In this document: positions 1 to 6,474 of the stretch, piece by piece
Layout: every line of letters starts with the position of its first letter
How positions within the stretch are numbered: the stretch's first letter is position 1
Assembly (NCBI GenBank): GCA_900540685.1
Contig: UQGS01000063.1
Location: 1-10,668, forward strand
Length of the DNA: 10,668 nt
DNA from: an uncultured Catenibacterium sp.
GTDB taxonomy: Bacteria; Bacillota_I; Bacilli_A; Erysipelotrichales; Coprobacillaceae
Reading direction: 5' to 3'
Made by a program: the position numbers and the translations under genes
Notes under the pieces: model-generated
The model's database searches: none
The model's input: only the letters and a program-made list of their open reading frames with translations
What the model was told of the DNA's origin: nothing

Positions 1-185
1 TAAGGCTTTGCGGACATTTAAGAAGATATAAAAAGATAGTCAAAAAGACATATATGATTTCTTTAGAAATATTACATGATTTATATAATATATTACACAC
101 TTTGTTTATTATCTTTAATTTATATTTGAGAAAACCTTAAGACAGGTATTTAATGATATTTCTTTCATTTTTTCATGTTTTTCTA

Positions 186-214
186 TTGCATTAACCTAAC
201 CCATATGGTATTAT
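186..214 (+). promoter_or_regulatory. Candidate sigma-A promoter of the tRNA gene
   Basis: TTGCAT (186-191) and TATTAT (209-214) are separated by 17 bases, which fits the sigma-A -35/-10 layout with 4-5 matches per box. The predicted start, about seven bases past the -10 box, lies roughly 17 bases before the mature tRNA 5' end, leaving a short leader for RNase P to remove. The 185 bases upstream are very AT-rich, and I see no supportable gene in them. Confidence 0.6.
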
Positions 215-237
215 ATTCAAGCAGTCGGAAAACAAAT

Positions 238-314
238 GTCTACGTAGCTCAGCTGGATAGAGCACACGCCTTCTAAGCGTGCGGTCATGGGTTCGAATCC
301 CCTCGTGGACGCCA
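238..314 (+). tRNA. tRNA-Arg (anticodon UCU), CCA encoded
   Basis: A full cloverleaf can be folded. The acceptor stem is GTCTACG (238-244) with CGTGGAC (304-310), including one G-U pair. The D stem is GCTC/GAGC (247-250, 260-263) around a loop with the GG pair. The anticodon stem CACGC/GCGTG (265-269, 277-281) encloses the loop CTTCTAA, placing TCT at 272-274, which reads AGA as arginine. The variable region is five bases. The T arm (287-303) has the loop TTCGAAT, but its second pair is a U-C mismatch (288/302). The discriminator is G311, and CCA is encoded at 312-314. It stands alone with its own promoter and terminators. Confidence 0.95.
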
Positions 315-323
315 TCTGAAAAT

Positions 324-350
324 AACCTCGGTTCATCCGAGGTTTTTATT
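324..350 (+). terminator. Intrinsic terminator after tRNA-Arg
   Basis: ACCTCGG (325-331) pairs perfectly with CCGAGGT (337-343) around a five-base loop, and flanking A-T pairs extend the stem. A T-rich tail follows (TTTTTATTTT). It begins ten bases after the CCA end and is the first stop for the tRNA transcript. The A-rich left flank gives weak potential on the opposite strand too. Confidence 0.85.
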
Positions 351-357
351 TTATCTT

Positions 358-386
358 GGACTAGAGTTACTCTTTAGTCCTTTTTT
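358..386 (+). terminator. Second tandem plus-strand terminator
   Basis: GGACTA (358-363) pairs with TAGTCC (375-380). GAG (364-366) pairs with CTC (371-373), with one bulged T between the helices, and TTTTTT follows at 381-386. With the preceding hairpin it forms a tandem terminator facing the convergent ABC operon. Confidence 0.75.
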
Positions 387-392
387 CATACA

Positions 393-422
393 AAATAAAA
401 GAGACAGCCTTTAAGCTATCTC
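393..422 (-). terminator. Terminator of the ABC transporter operon
   Basis: Read on the minus strand, GAGATAGC pairs with GCTGTCTC (eight pairs, one of them G-U) around a six-base loop and runs into TTTTATTTT (plus-strand positions 393-400). It lies 13 bases past the ATPase stop codon, where a rho-independent terminator for this leftward operon is expected. Confidence 0.88.
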
Positions 423-435
423 TTGAGTTAATATA

Positions 436-1173
436 CTATCTGTTAGAATAACGTGATAAGAACTGTTTAGCACGTTCTGTCTTAGGATGTTCAAATACTT
501 CTTCAGGTGTACCCATTTCAGCAATAACACCTTGATCCATGAAGCATACAACGTCACTGACTTCTCTTGCAAACTGCATCTCATGAGTTACGACAGCCAT
601 TGTTAAACCTTCTTTAGCCAATTCCTTCATAACATCTAATACATCCCCTACCATTTCAGGGTCTAAGGCACTTGTAGGTTCATCGAATAGAAGAACTTCA
701 GGCTTCATACATAAAGCTCTCGCAATGGCTACACGCTGTTTCTGACCACCAGAAAGCTTTGTACTAGAAGCATCCGCAAATTTATCCATACCAACAGCTT
801 TAAGCTGTTTCATAGCTTCAACGCGGGCTTCTTCTTTAGATTTTTTTAATACTTTGATCTGACCAATCATACAGTTTTCTAATACTGTCTTATTACTAAA
901 TAAGTTGAAGTTCTGGAATACCATACCTACCTTACTACGATAAGTAGAGGCATCCATATCACCTTTAAGAATATTCTGACCATTAAATAAGATTTCTCCT
1001 GCGTCAGGTACTTCTAGAAGGTTAATACATCTAAGTAATGTACTCTTACCAGAACCACTTGAACCAATAATAGTCACTACTTTACCACGTTCAATAGTGA
1101 AATCAATATCATTAAGGACACGGAGGTCACCAAAATGTTTTTCTAAATGTTTAATTTCAATTACTGTATCCAT
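436..1173 (-). CDS. Polar amino acid ABC transporter ATPase (lysine-regulated operon)
   Basis: This is the cytoplasmic ATPase that powers import by the neighbouring permease; it belongs to the GlnQ/HisP-type polar amino acid family. All ABC motifs are present. Walker A GSSGSGKST is at residues 37-45, the Q-loop glutamine near 87, the signature LSGGQ at 140-144, Walker B LLFDEP at 161-166, and the H-loop histidine (THE) near 197. The 245-residue length is usual for the family. I chose the ATG at 1173 because AAGGAGG (1179-1185) sits five bases upstream. An in-frame ATG at 1191 would put that ribosome binding site inside the coding region and would overlap the permease stop. It is the last gene of the operon, ten bases after the permease stop. 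Lysine as substrate is inferred from the riboswitch, since an ATPase does not show specificity. Confidence 0.95.
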   Translation of the reverse strand: MDTVIEIKHLEKHFGDLRVLNDIDFTIERGKVVTIIGSSGSGKSTLLRCINLLEVPDAGEILFNGQNILKGDMDASTYRSKVGMVFQNFNLFSNKTVLENCMIGQIKVLKKSKEEARVEAMKQLKAVGMDKFADASSTKLSGGQKQRVAIARALCMKPEVLLFDEPTSALDPEMVGDVLDVMKELAKEGLTMAVVTHEMQFAREVSDVVCFMDQGVIAEMGTPEEVFEHPKTERAKQFLSRYSNR

Positions 1174-1183
1174 TTTTTCCTCC

Positions 1184-1912
1184 TTATGCACAGTTATCCT
1201 TAATACTTACTGTGTTAGTCTTATTGATCTTCTTTTCAACATAGTTAAGCGCAAATGTGGCAACAGTTGTAAGAATTAAGTAAAGAATTGCGACAACAAG
1301 ATATACTTCAATATATCTCATGTTTGTACCAGCCACTGACTGTGCCTGGAAGAATAATTCAACAACTGAAATCGCATTTAACATACAGCTATCCTTGATA
1401 TTAACAATAAACTGGTTACCAAGTGATGGGAATGTATTTTTAATTGCCTGTGGGAAGATGATAGAAATCATAGTCTGAGTATTTGTCATACCTAAAGACT
1501 TAGCTGCTTCCATCTGTCCTGCATCGATAGACTGGATACCACTACGGATAATTTCAGCCATATAAGCAGCTGTATTAATAGAAATAATCACCATACCTGC
1601 AGTGAAGTTATTCCAGTGTAATACTGGTTTAAATAAATAATAAAGGAATACGGCCTGTACCATCATAGGTGTTCCACGGAATACCCATACATAAAAACCT
1701 GTAATAAAACGTCCTAGCTGTTTAAAAAATCTTGTCACTGGCTTATCTAGAGGATCTAATGGGACACAACGAATGGCACCAATAATAAGACCTAATACTA
1801 AACCAGCTAATGTACCAACAATCGCAAAAGCGATTGTCATCTTAATACCATACCAGAATAGAGGCCAGTTATTGATTAACTGGCTCCATGCATATTGAAA
1901 ATCTATTTTCAT
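1184..1912 (-). CDS. Polar amino acid ABC transporter permease
   Basis: This 242-residue integral membrane protein is the transmembrane subunit of a HisM/GlnP-type importer. The N-terminal hydrophobic helix spans about residues 22-46, with further helices near 82-95, 103-123, 165-185 and 203-225. The family motif FRGTPMMVQ is at 78-86. The EAA loop that docks the ATPase runs from about 130 to 155, with key residues E135, A136, A137, L140 and G141. Only one permease gene is present, so the channel is probably a homodimer. The ribosome binding site AGGAG (1918-1922) overlaps the stop codon of the binding-protein gene, leaving eight bases between the two genes. The lysine riboswitch upstream implies expression when lysine is low. 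Confidence 0.94.
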   Translation of the reverse strand: MKIDFQYAWSQLINNWPLFWYGIKMTIAFAIVGTLAGLVLGLIIGAIRCVPLDPLDKPVTRFFKQLGRFITGFYVWVFRGTPMMVQAVFLYYLFKPVLHWNNFTAGMVIISINTAAYMAEIIRSGIQSIDAGQMEAAKSLGMTNTQTMISIIFPQAIKNTFPSLGNQFIVNIKDSCMLNAISVVELFFQAQSVAGTNMRYIEVYLVVAILYLILTTVATFALNYVEKKINKTNTVSIKDNCA

Positions 1913-1920
1913 TTTATCTC

Positions 1921-2736
1921 CTATTTATCAGTAGGTGCTCTCTTAACAGCATCTTCCATGATTTTTAATCTTTCTTCCTGTGAAATAGAATCTAAAGCCT
2001 TCTGAATCTTTTTGAATTCAGCAGTCTTACGTGTATTATTCTTTAATCCAATTGATACTGCAGTATCTACATCAAAGTTATGACCATCTGCGAACTTAAC
2101 GATTGATAAATCTGGGTTAGCCTGTACGATACCATTCGCAACTGGTAATTCTGCAGTAATACCATCTGTATCACTCTGCTGTAAAGCAACAACTAATTCT
2201 GGATAAGTTGATTTAGGTGTCTGATGTTTTACACCCTTGATCTGATCAATGATTGTATCATAGTTAGTATTCTTCTGACCAGTTACCTTATAGCCTGAGA
2301 ACTGCTGGATATCATTGAATGATTCCATAGTGCTGTTCTTTCTTACAATCATAACCATTTCACTCTGATAATAAGGTGTAGTGAAATCTAATCCCTTTTC
2401 ACGTTTTTTATCTGCAGTCATACCTGCAACGATTGCATCAATTTCACCAGATTCTACAGCTGGCTGTAAACCATCCCATGCAATTTTCTTTACCACAAGT
2501 TTTTTACCTAATTTCTTTGCGATTTTGCTGGCAATGACAACATCATAACCATCAGCATAACCTGCTCCACCATCTAATTTAACAGCTGTATCTGTTTTCT
2601 TAGAAGTCTGCCAGTTAAATGGCTGGTAAGCTGCTTCCATTCCTACTGTAAAAGTATTGTCATCTGTAGTAGTGGATGATCCACATCCTGATAATACAAG
2701 TGCTGCTGTTGCAAGCGTAATTAAAGTCTTTTTCAT
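1921..2736 (-). CDS. Lipoprotein amino acid-binding protein of the ABC importer, probably for lysine
   Basis: This 271-residue extracellular solute-binding protein of family 3 captures the amino acid and hands it to the permease. A lipoprotein signal is clear: two lysines, a hydrophobic stretch and the lipobox LSGC with C18 as the lipidated residue, followed by a Ser/Thr/Asp linker. The fold core is recognisable from TFTVGMEAAYQPFNW (28-42), GYDVVIASKIAKKLGKKL (63-80), the W87-D88-G89-L90 segment, SGEIDAIVAGMT (96-107) and DFTTPYY (117-123). The insert around 44-62, before GYDV, resembles a Firmicute subgroup often found with lysine leaders (from memory, not searched). The ribosome binding site AAGGGGA lies at 2743-2749. 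The gene is first after the lysine riboswitch, the main argument for lysine. Arginine or another basic amino acid remains possible. All glutamines I checked are CAG. Confidence 0.94.
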   Translation of the reverse strand: MKKTLITLATAALVLSGCGSSTTTDDNTFTVGMEAAYQPFNWQTSKKTDTAVKLDGGAGYADGYDVVIASKIAKKLGKKLVVKKIAWDGLQPAVESGEIDAIVAGMTADKKREKGLDFTTPYYQSEMVMIVRKNSTMESFNDIQQFSGYKVTGQKNTNYDTIIDQIKGVKHQTPKSTYPELVVALQQSDTDGITAELPVANGIVQANPDLSIVKFADGHNFDVDTAVSIGLKNNTRKTAEFKKIQKALDSISQEERLKIMEDAVKRAPTDK

Positions 2737-2765
2737 AAATTGTTCCCCTTTCTATATAAAAATAG

Positions 2766-2793
2766 AAAAAAAGCCATACGTTATCGTATAGCT
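2766..2793 (-). terminator. Riboswitch-controlled terminator
   Basis: On the minus strand AGCTATACG (2785-2793) pairs with CGTATGGCT (2772-2780) around the loop ATAA, with one U-G pair. It runs into six U residues (2766-2771). It lies between the lysine aptamer and the binding-protein gene. The segment GATAACG (2779-2785), made of the loop and arm, is the exact complement of CGTTATC (2805-2811) in the aptamer's closing helix. Forming that helix frees or blocks the terminator. This arrangement gives termination when lysine is bound. Confidence 0.92.
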
Positions 2794-2799
2794 CTTAAC

Positions 2800-2975
2800 G
2801 AATAGATAACGCCTCTTCATCATGAAGGAGTGAGACAGGTATTTCCTGAATCACCAAGACCACAAGCTGCCGCTTATCCTCTTTCGGCGATGATTACCTT
2901 TCATATGATTCTACGTCTGCCGACTCCTCATATTACTCTGATGCATCGCTTCCTCTATCTTTATATTTGACTTTA
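2800..2975 (-). promoter_or_regulatory. Lysine riboswitch (L-box)
   Basis: Read leftward, this leader shows conserved lysine-aptamer blocks in order: GATAGAGGAAGCGA (2946-2959), AGAGTA (2934-2939), GCCGAAAG (2881-2888), GGTCTTGGTG (2852-2861), CTGTCTCAC (2830-2838), and a short hairpin CTTCA/TGAAG just before the closing strand. The 5' strand AGATAG (2955-2960) and the 3' strand TTATCT (2804-2809) form P1. Lysine binding is expected to stabilise P1, which sequesters CGTTATC (2805-2811) and lets the downstream terminator form, turning off the transporter operon. The recognition rests on block order and the P1/terminator logic; a covariance-model search would give a formal score. Confidence 0.93.
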
Positions 2976-2982
2976 CATGCTC

Positions 2983-3010
2983 ATTATAATAGGAAGATAT
3001 GAAATGTCAA
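2983..3010 (-). promoter_or_regulatory. Sigma-A promoter of the lysine-regulated operon
   Basis: On the minus strand a perfect TTGACA (3005-3010) and a perfect TATAAT (2983-2988) are separated by 16 bases. Transcription should start near 2976, about 15 bases before the conserved riboswitch core. The promoter lies in the gap after the phosphoesterase stop codon at 3034. Confidence 0.88.
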
Positions 3011-3033
3011 TTCCTATTTACTTAAATGTACCC

Positions 3034-3501
3034 TTATTCCAAAGTTTTAATCATTACATCTACATTTGCACCATCAATGGTCATCACGGCATAAGAACGT
3101 TTTGATCCTCCACGAGGCCAAGATGTAGATCCTGGATTAATGAGCCATAATCCATTTTCCTCTTTTGCGAGAGGCATATGAGTATGACCTGAGATGAGAA
3201 CATCTCCATTGTATTTGTGTAAGAAATCAAGCATCTTCTTTTCACGGTCAAAATAACCAAAGAACTGACCATGAGTAATGAGAAGATGTCTTCCTTCTAT
3301 ATCTAATCTTGCAGTCTGTGGAAGATCAAGACTCCAGTCATTGTTTCCTTTGACTGCCACAAATTCATCTAAATCACGAAGTGAATAGGATTCACTATCA
3401 CCGCAATGGATATAATAATCAGCATCATCTTCTAATACTTTAATATCTGTCATGATATTCATATCGCCATGGTTATCTGACATAATTACGATTTTCTTCA
3501 T
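3034..3501 (-). CDS. yfcE: YfcE/MJ0936-family metallophosphoesterase
   Basis: This is a 155-residue cytoplasmic calcineurin-like phosphoesterase with two metals in the active site; family members cleave phosphodiester model substrates, and the natural substrate is unknown. All metal-binding motifs are intact: SDNHGD (D9, H11), GDSE (D35), GNND (N53), THG (H77) and SGHTH (H106, H108), followed by NPGS (122-125). The length is normal for a YfcE/YsnB-type protein. The start ATG overlaps the stop of the upstream VanY-like gene in the tetranucleotide ATGA (3498-3501). A strong ribosome binding site AAGGAGG (3509-3515) lies seven bases upstream, inside the preceding gene, so translation is probably coupled. 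It is the last gene of the leftward operon. No terminator is seen between its stop and the lysine leader. The symbol is assigned by family only. Confidence 0.88.
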   Translation of the reverse strand: MKKIVIMSDNHGDMNIMTDIKVLEDDADYYIHCGDSESYSLRDLDEFVAVKGNNDWSLDLPQTARLDIEGRHLLITHGQFFGYFDREKKMLDFLHKYNGDVLISGHTHMPLAKEENGLWLINPGSTSWPRGGSKRSYAVMTIDGANVDVMIKTLE

Positions 3502-4649
3502 TCTGCTGCCTCCTTTTGATTATATTCTTCAATACAGCTATTCTCTTTATAAATCTTATTTGCAATCTTCTTGCCTACATAGCGATAATAATGGGCATCA
3601 TAGACATGATTGGTAGAAGAAGCCATACGTTTAGGATAACGCAATATAAAGCCATATTCATGGGCATTGGCTTCTAACCATTGTGACAGGGCTGATGTTT
3701 CAAATTCCTGATAGGCAATAGATTTAGAGGCTATAGAAACAGTTCTACCTAATTGTCTTTCATCCTTGCCTGCAAGAGAGGCATTTGAATACTGGAAATC
3801 ATTGAAGCTTGTATAGGCTTCTTTAATATAAAAATCATTCGCAATACCTTTTGGCATCGCATCAATCATCTTCTTTAATGCCTGATAAGCATCATTGTTT
3901 AAATACATTGCATACTTTAAACGATGAATATCGGACATCAAGACAAGGTTATGAGGGACATAGGAACCTATATAAGTATTCTCACCAAGTGTTGTAAGAA
4001 GAGATGAAGGATCCGCAATCAAGAAGACTTCAAGATTATTGGCCTGTGTCATAAGTGTTGTAAGACCATAACGTGTGTAGTTATCACAGGCATCCGCAAA
4101 GAATGATTTGATTAACTTGTCATTTAAACCATGATTCTTTAATAACTCAATATAGTATTCTGTATCATCTACATAGCTATAATCTTCATAAAGAGGTCTC
4201 ATTTCATAATATATTTGTATTTTATCAAAATCGAAGTTCTGATTATATAAATACCCTGCTTCAAGGTCATGCTCTACTATCTTCTTAGCTTGATCATAAG
4301 CCTTTCCTTTAAAGGCGTTTGTTAGCTTCTCAGCGAGTTCATTCCCTGTTGAAAGGATGATTTTATTATTATCATAACGACCTGTTTTTTCTAATAGTTC
4401 ATAATATTGATAATAAGGAAGATAAAAGTCATCATACTTGATATATTTCATAAAATGGTAAAGAGGAATTCTGTTTTCTACAAGATATTTCTGTTCTTCT
4501 TTACTTAAATACTTTTCGATGATCATTCTATTATCATTGTTGATGCCATTGACACGATAGAATGGATCAAAACGGAGATTGATTGTATAGAATGAAACGA
4601 TAAATAATGCAATGACTGTTATAAACAGATACTTGCGCTTATTTTCCAT
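3498..4649 (-). CDS. Membrane-anchored VanY-like protein with a degenerate active site
   Basis: This 383-residue protein has one N-terminal membrane segment (about 7-23) without an obvious cleavage or lipobox site, so it probably stays anchored with the rest outside. Residues 25-235 form a Tyr-rich region I do not recognise. Residues 250-359 resemble the M15/VanY D,D-carboxypeptidase domain: a helix AYQALKKMIDAMPKGI, then YTS where the family has YRS (279-281), the block DERQLGRTVS at 296-305, W324 followed by NAHEYGFILRYP (328-339), and RYVG (356-359). The expected SxHxxGxAxD is changed: R298 replaces the first zinc His and S305 replaces the Asp. In the last motif, expected ExWH followed by x-RYVG, D351 replaces Glu and Y354 replaces the third zinc ligand His; H353 is beside it. 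It is therefore probably catalytically inactive, perhaps a binding or scaffold protein of the cell wall. The start is supported by AGGTGA (4654-4659). Confidence 0.8.
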   Translation of the reverse strand: MENKRKYLFITVIALFIVSFYTINLRFDPFYRVNGINNDNRMIIEKYLSKEEQKYLVENRIPLYHFMKYIKYDDFYLPYYQYYELLEKTGRYDNNKIILSTGNELAEKLTNAFKGKAYDQAKKIVEHDLEAGYLYNQNFDFDKIQIYYEMRPLYEDYSYVDDTEYYIELLKNHGLNDKLIKSFFADACDNYTRYGLTTLMTQANNLEVFLIADPSSLLTTLGENTYIGSYVPHNLVLMSDIHRLKYAMYLNNDAYQALKKMIDAMPKGIANDFYIKEAYTSFNDFQYSNASLAGKDERQLGRTVSIASKSIAYQEFETSALSQWLEANAHEYGFILRYPKRMASSTNHVYDAHYYRYVGKKIANKIYKENSCIEEYNQKEAAE

Positions 4650-4673
4650 TAAATCACCTGCTCTCTAGTGTCA

Positions 4674-4702
4674 ATTATATAGTATATCTCCAGAAGTGTA
4701 TA
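4674..4702 (-). promoter_or_regulatory. Candidate internal promoter before the VanY-like gene
   Basis: On the minus strand TATACA (4697-4702) and a perfect TATAAT (4674-4679) are 17 bases apart in the 55-base gap after uvrC. The -35 box matches consensus at four of six positions. This gap is the only one inside the operon, and no hairpin with a T-run is visible, so read-through from uvrC remains possible alongside this internal start. Confidence 0.5.
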
Positions 4703-4704
4703 GT

Positions 4705-6474
4705 TTAATCTTTATGCAGTACTTCATAGAGCTTCAAAGCAGTATTTTTAGGAATGACGGCTTCTAGTTCTTCAAGTGTGGCTTCTTTCATCTTTTTAAC
4801 ACTCTTGAAATGATTTAGAAGCTTCTTCTTACGTGCTTCCCCTATTCCATCTACTTCATCTAATATAGAACTAAATAATGATTTAGAACGCACCTGACGA
4901 TGGAATGAGATTGCATAACGATGCACTTCATCCTGCATTCGAGTAAGTAGGAAGAATAACGGACTCTTTGTATCAATAGGTACCTGATTGCCATTTTCAT
5001 CAAGTAACATAGCAGTAGAATGCTTATCATCTTTAGATAAACCACATATATGTACAGAAAGATTTAAGCTATCAATAACTTCCTTGGCTACTTTGATTTG
5101 TCCAAGTCCCCCATCGACAATAATAAGATCTGCCATTTCCTTCTGCTCCATAAGCAAACGATAATAACGGCGATAGATGACTTCTTTCATACTTGCATAA
5201 TCATCAGGACCTTCTACTGTCTTGATCTTATATTTACGATAATCCTTCTTAGAAGGCACACCATCCTTATATACAACCATACCAGCTACTGCATACGCTC
5301 CCTGGATATTAGAGTTATCATATAATTCTATTGTATGAGGTGTATCTATACCAAGTTTTTTACCTAATTCAATAATAGGCAGAATTGTTTTTTCATCTGT
5401 CTTCTCTTTTAATAAGAATTTCTTTTCTAGTGCTTCCTTCGCATTCTTATTGGCCATTTCTACTAGAGATTTCTTATCTCCTCTTTGAGGCTGTAAGACA
5501 TGACAGGATAATATTTCAGTAAGTAATTCTTGATCTACATCTTGAGGAATCAATAGTTCATAAGGTTCAGGATGTGTCTGATAATAGGTAACTAAGAAAC
5601 GAATGAGATCTTCTTCAAAATCTTCTCCTACTGGTTCTAGGTTGAAATCATGATAAAGAAGCTTTCCTTCACGCATAAAGAAGAGCTGAATACTGATATA
5701 GCCTTTATCAATATAATAGCCTAGAATATCTCTATCTTTATAGTCACCAAATTGTACATTCTGTTTGGCTGTGACATATTCTATCGAACGGATTAGATCA
5801 CGATATTCTTTAGCAAGTTCAAACTGCAGGTTTTCACTGGCAGTCATCATCTTTTCAGTGAGTTCATCTATTTTAGACTTAGTATTACCATGTATAAAGG
5901 AAATCAGTTCTTTTCTTATTTCATCATACTGGCTCTTATCAATATCATTGATACATGGACCTAAACATTGATGCAAAGAGTAATATAAACATGGTTTGTC
6001 TGGGACATGATTACATTTTCTTAGAGGATAAAGCTTATTTAATAGTTTAAAGGTATTTCTTGCAGCAGTCGCATCAGGATAAGGACCAAAGTACTTGTTC
6101 TTTTTATTTTTAGTTTTTCTTACTATCTTAAGTCTTGGGTGGGTTTCATCAGTCAGTTCAATATAAGGATAATAGGTATTATCCATGAACATGATGTTAT
6201 ATTCAGGTGTATAGTCTTTAATAAGGTTGATTTCTAGTAATAATGCTTCTTTTTCACTGCCTGTCACTATATAGTCAAAATCCCATATATGATCGACAAG
6301 CTTTGTAGTCTTGTAGTTATGTGCTCCTGTAAAATAAGAAGAGACGCGATTCTTGAGTTTTCGCGCCTTTCCTACATAAATCACTTTTCCTTCTGTATTC
6401 TTCATTAAGTAACAGCCAGGAGACATAGGAAGCAAAGAAAGCTTCTTTTTAATATAGTCTAGATTCTTATTCAA
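4705..6474 (-). CDS. uvrC: UvrC, excinuclease ABC subunit C
   Basis: UvrC makes both incisions around DNA lesions bound by UvrA/UvrB in nucleotide excision repair. The 589 residues match the family length. The GIY-YIG nuclease is at 14-95 (GCYLM, VIYVGKARKLKNRVSSYF, and E81 of the LEINLIK segment). A four-cysteine pattern lies at C154, C162, C170 and C174; such cysteines are reported to hold an iron-sulfur cluster in E. coli UvrC. The UVR motif that binds UvrB is around 200-235, and the RNase H-like second nuclease spans about 375-535 (D386 in DNSNIQG, D454 in VDGGLGQ, H518 in DEVHRYA). Helix-hairpin-helix repeats occupy 535-589. The start is a TTG overlapping the mutS2 stop by eight bases, six bases after GGTGG (6481-6485). 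It gives the expected N-terminus, while the next Met (M17) would cut into the GIY-YIG domain. Confidence 0.96.
   Translation of the reverse strand: MNKNLDYIKKKLSLLPMSPGCYLMKNTEGKVIYVGKARKLKNRVSSYFTGAHNYKTTKLVDHIWDFDYIVTGSEKEALLLEINLIKDYTPEYNIMFMDNTYYPYIELTDETHPRLKIVRKTKNKKNKYFGPYPDATAARNTFKLLNKLYPLRKCNHVPDKPCLYYSLHQCLGPCINDIDKSQYDEIRKELISFIHGNTKSKIDELTEKMMTASENLQFELAKEYRDLIRSIEYVTAKQNVQFGDYKDRDILGYYIDKGYISIQLFFMREGKLLYHDFNLEPVGEDFEEDLIRFLVTYYQTHPEPYELLIPQDVDQELLTEILSCHVLQPQRGDKKSLVEMANKNAKEALEKKFLLKEKTDEKTILPIIELGKKLGIDTPHTIELYDNSNIQGAYAVAGMVVYKDGVPSKKDYRKYKIKTVEGPDDYASMKEVIYRRYYRLLMEQKEMADLIIVDGGLGQIKVAKEVIDSLNLSVHICGLSKDDKHSTAMLLDENGNQVPIDTKSPLFFLLTRMQDEVHRYAISFHRQVRSKSLFSSILDEVDGIGEARKKKLLNHFKSVKKMKEATLEELEAVIPKNTALKLYEVLHKD

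Noticed and set aside
1..140. Possible 3' end of a gene entering at the left edge
   Set aside because: One plus-strand frame is open from 3 to 140 and another ends in a Lys-rich tail at about 31, but composition is AT-rich noise and no motif supports either.
1097..1279. 60-codon open frame on the plus strand
   Set aside because: It lies antisense to the ATPase and permease genes, has no ribosome binding site and shows no family features.
3084..3272. 62-codon frame on the same strand within the phosphoesterase gene
   Set aside because: It overlaps the metal-binding motifs of an intact gene in another frame; no frameshift is needed to explain either.
4669..4674. Perfect TTGACA on the minus strand before the VanY-like gene
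   Set aside because: At 17 bases downstream the -10 position would fall on the start codon (TAATGG), a poor match, so it is probably not a used -35 box.
4860..5971. Several short open frames on both strands inside uvrC
   Set aside because: uvrC is full length with all domains; the short frames are by-products of its AT-rich codons.
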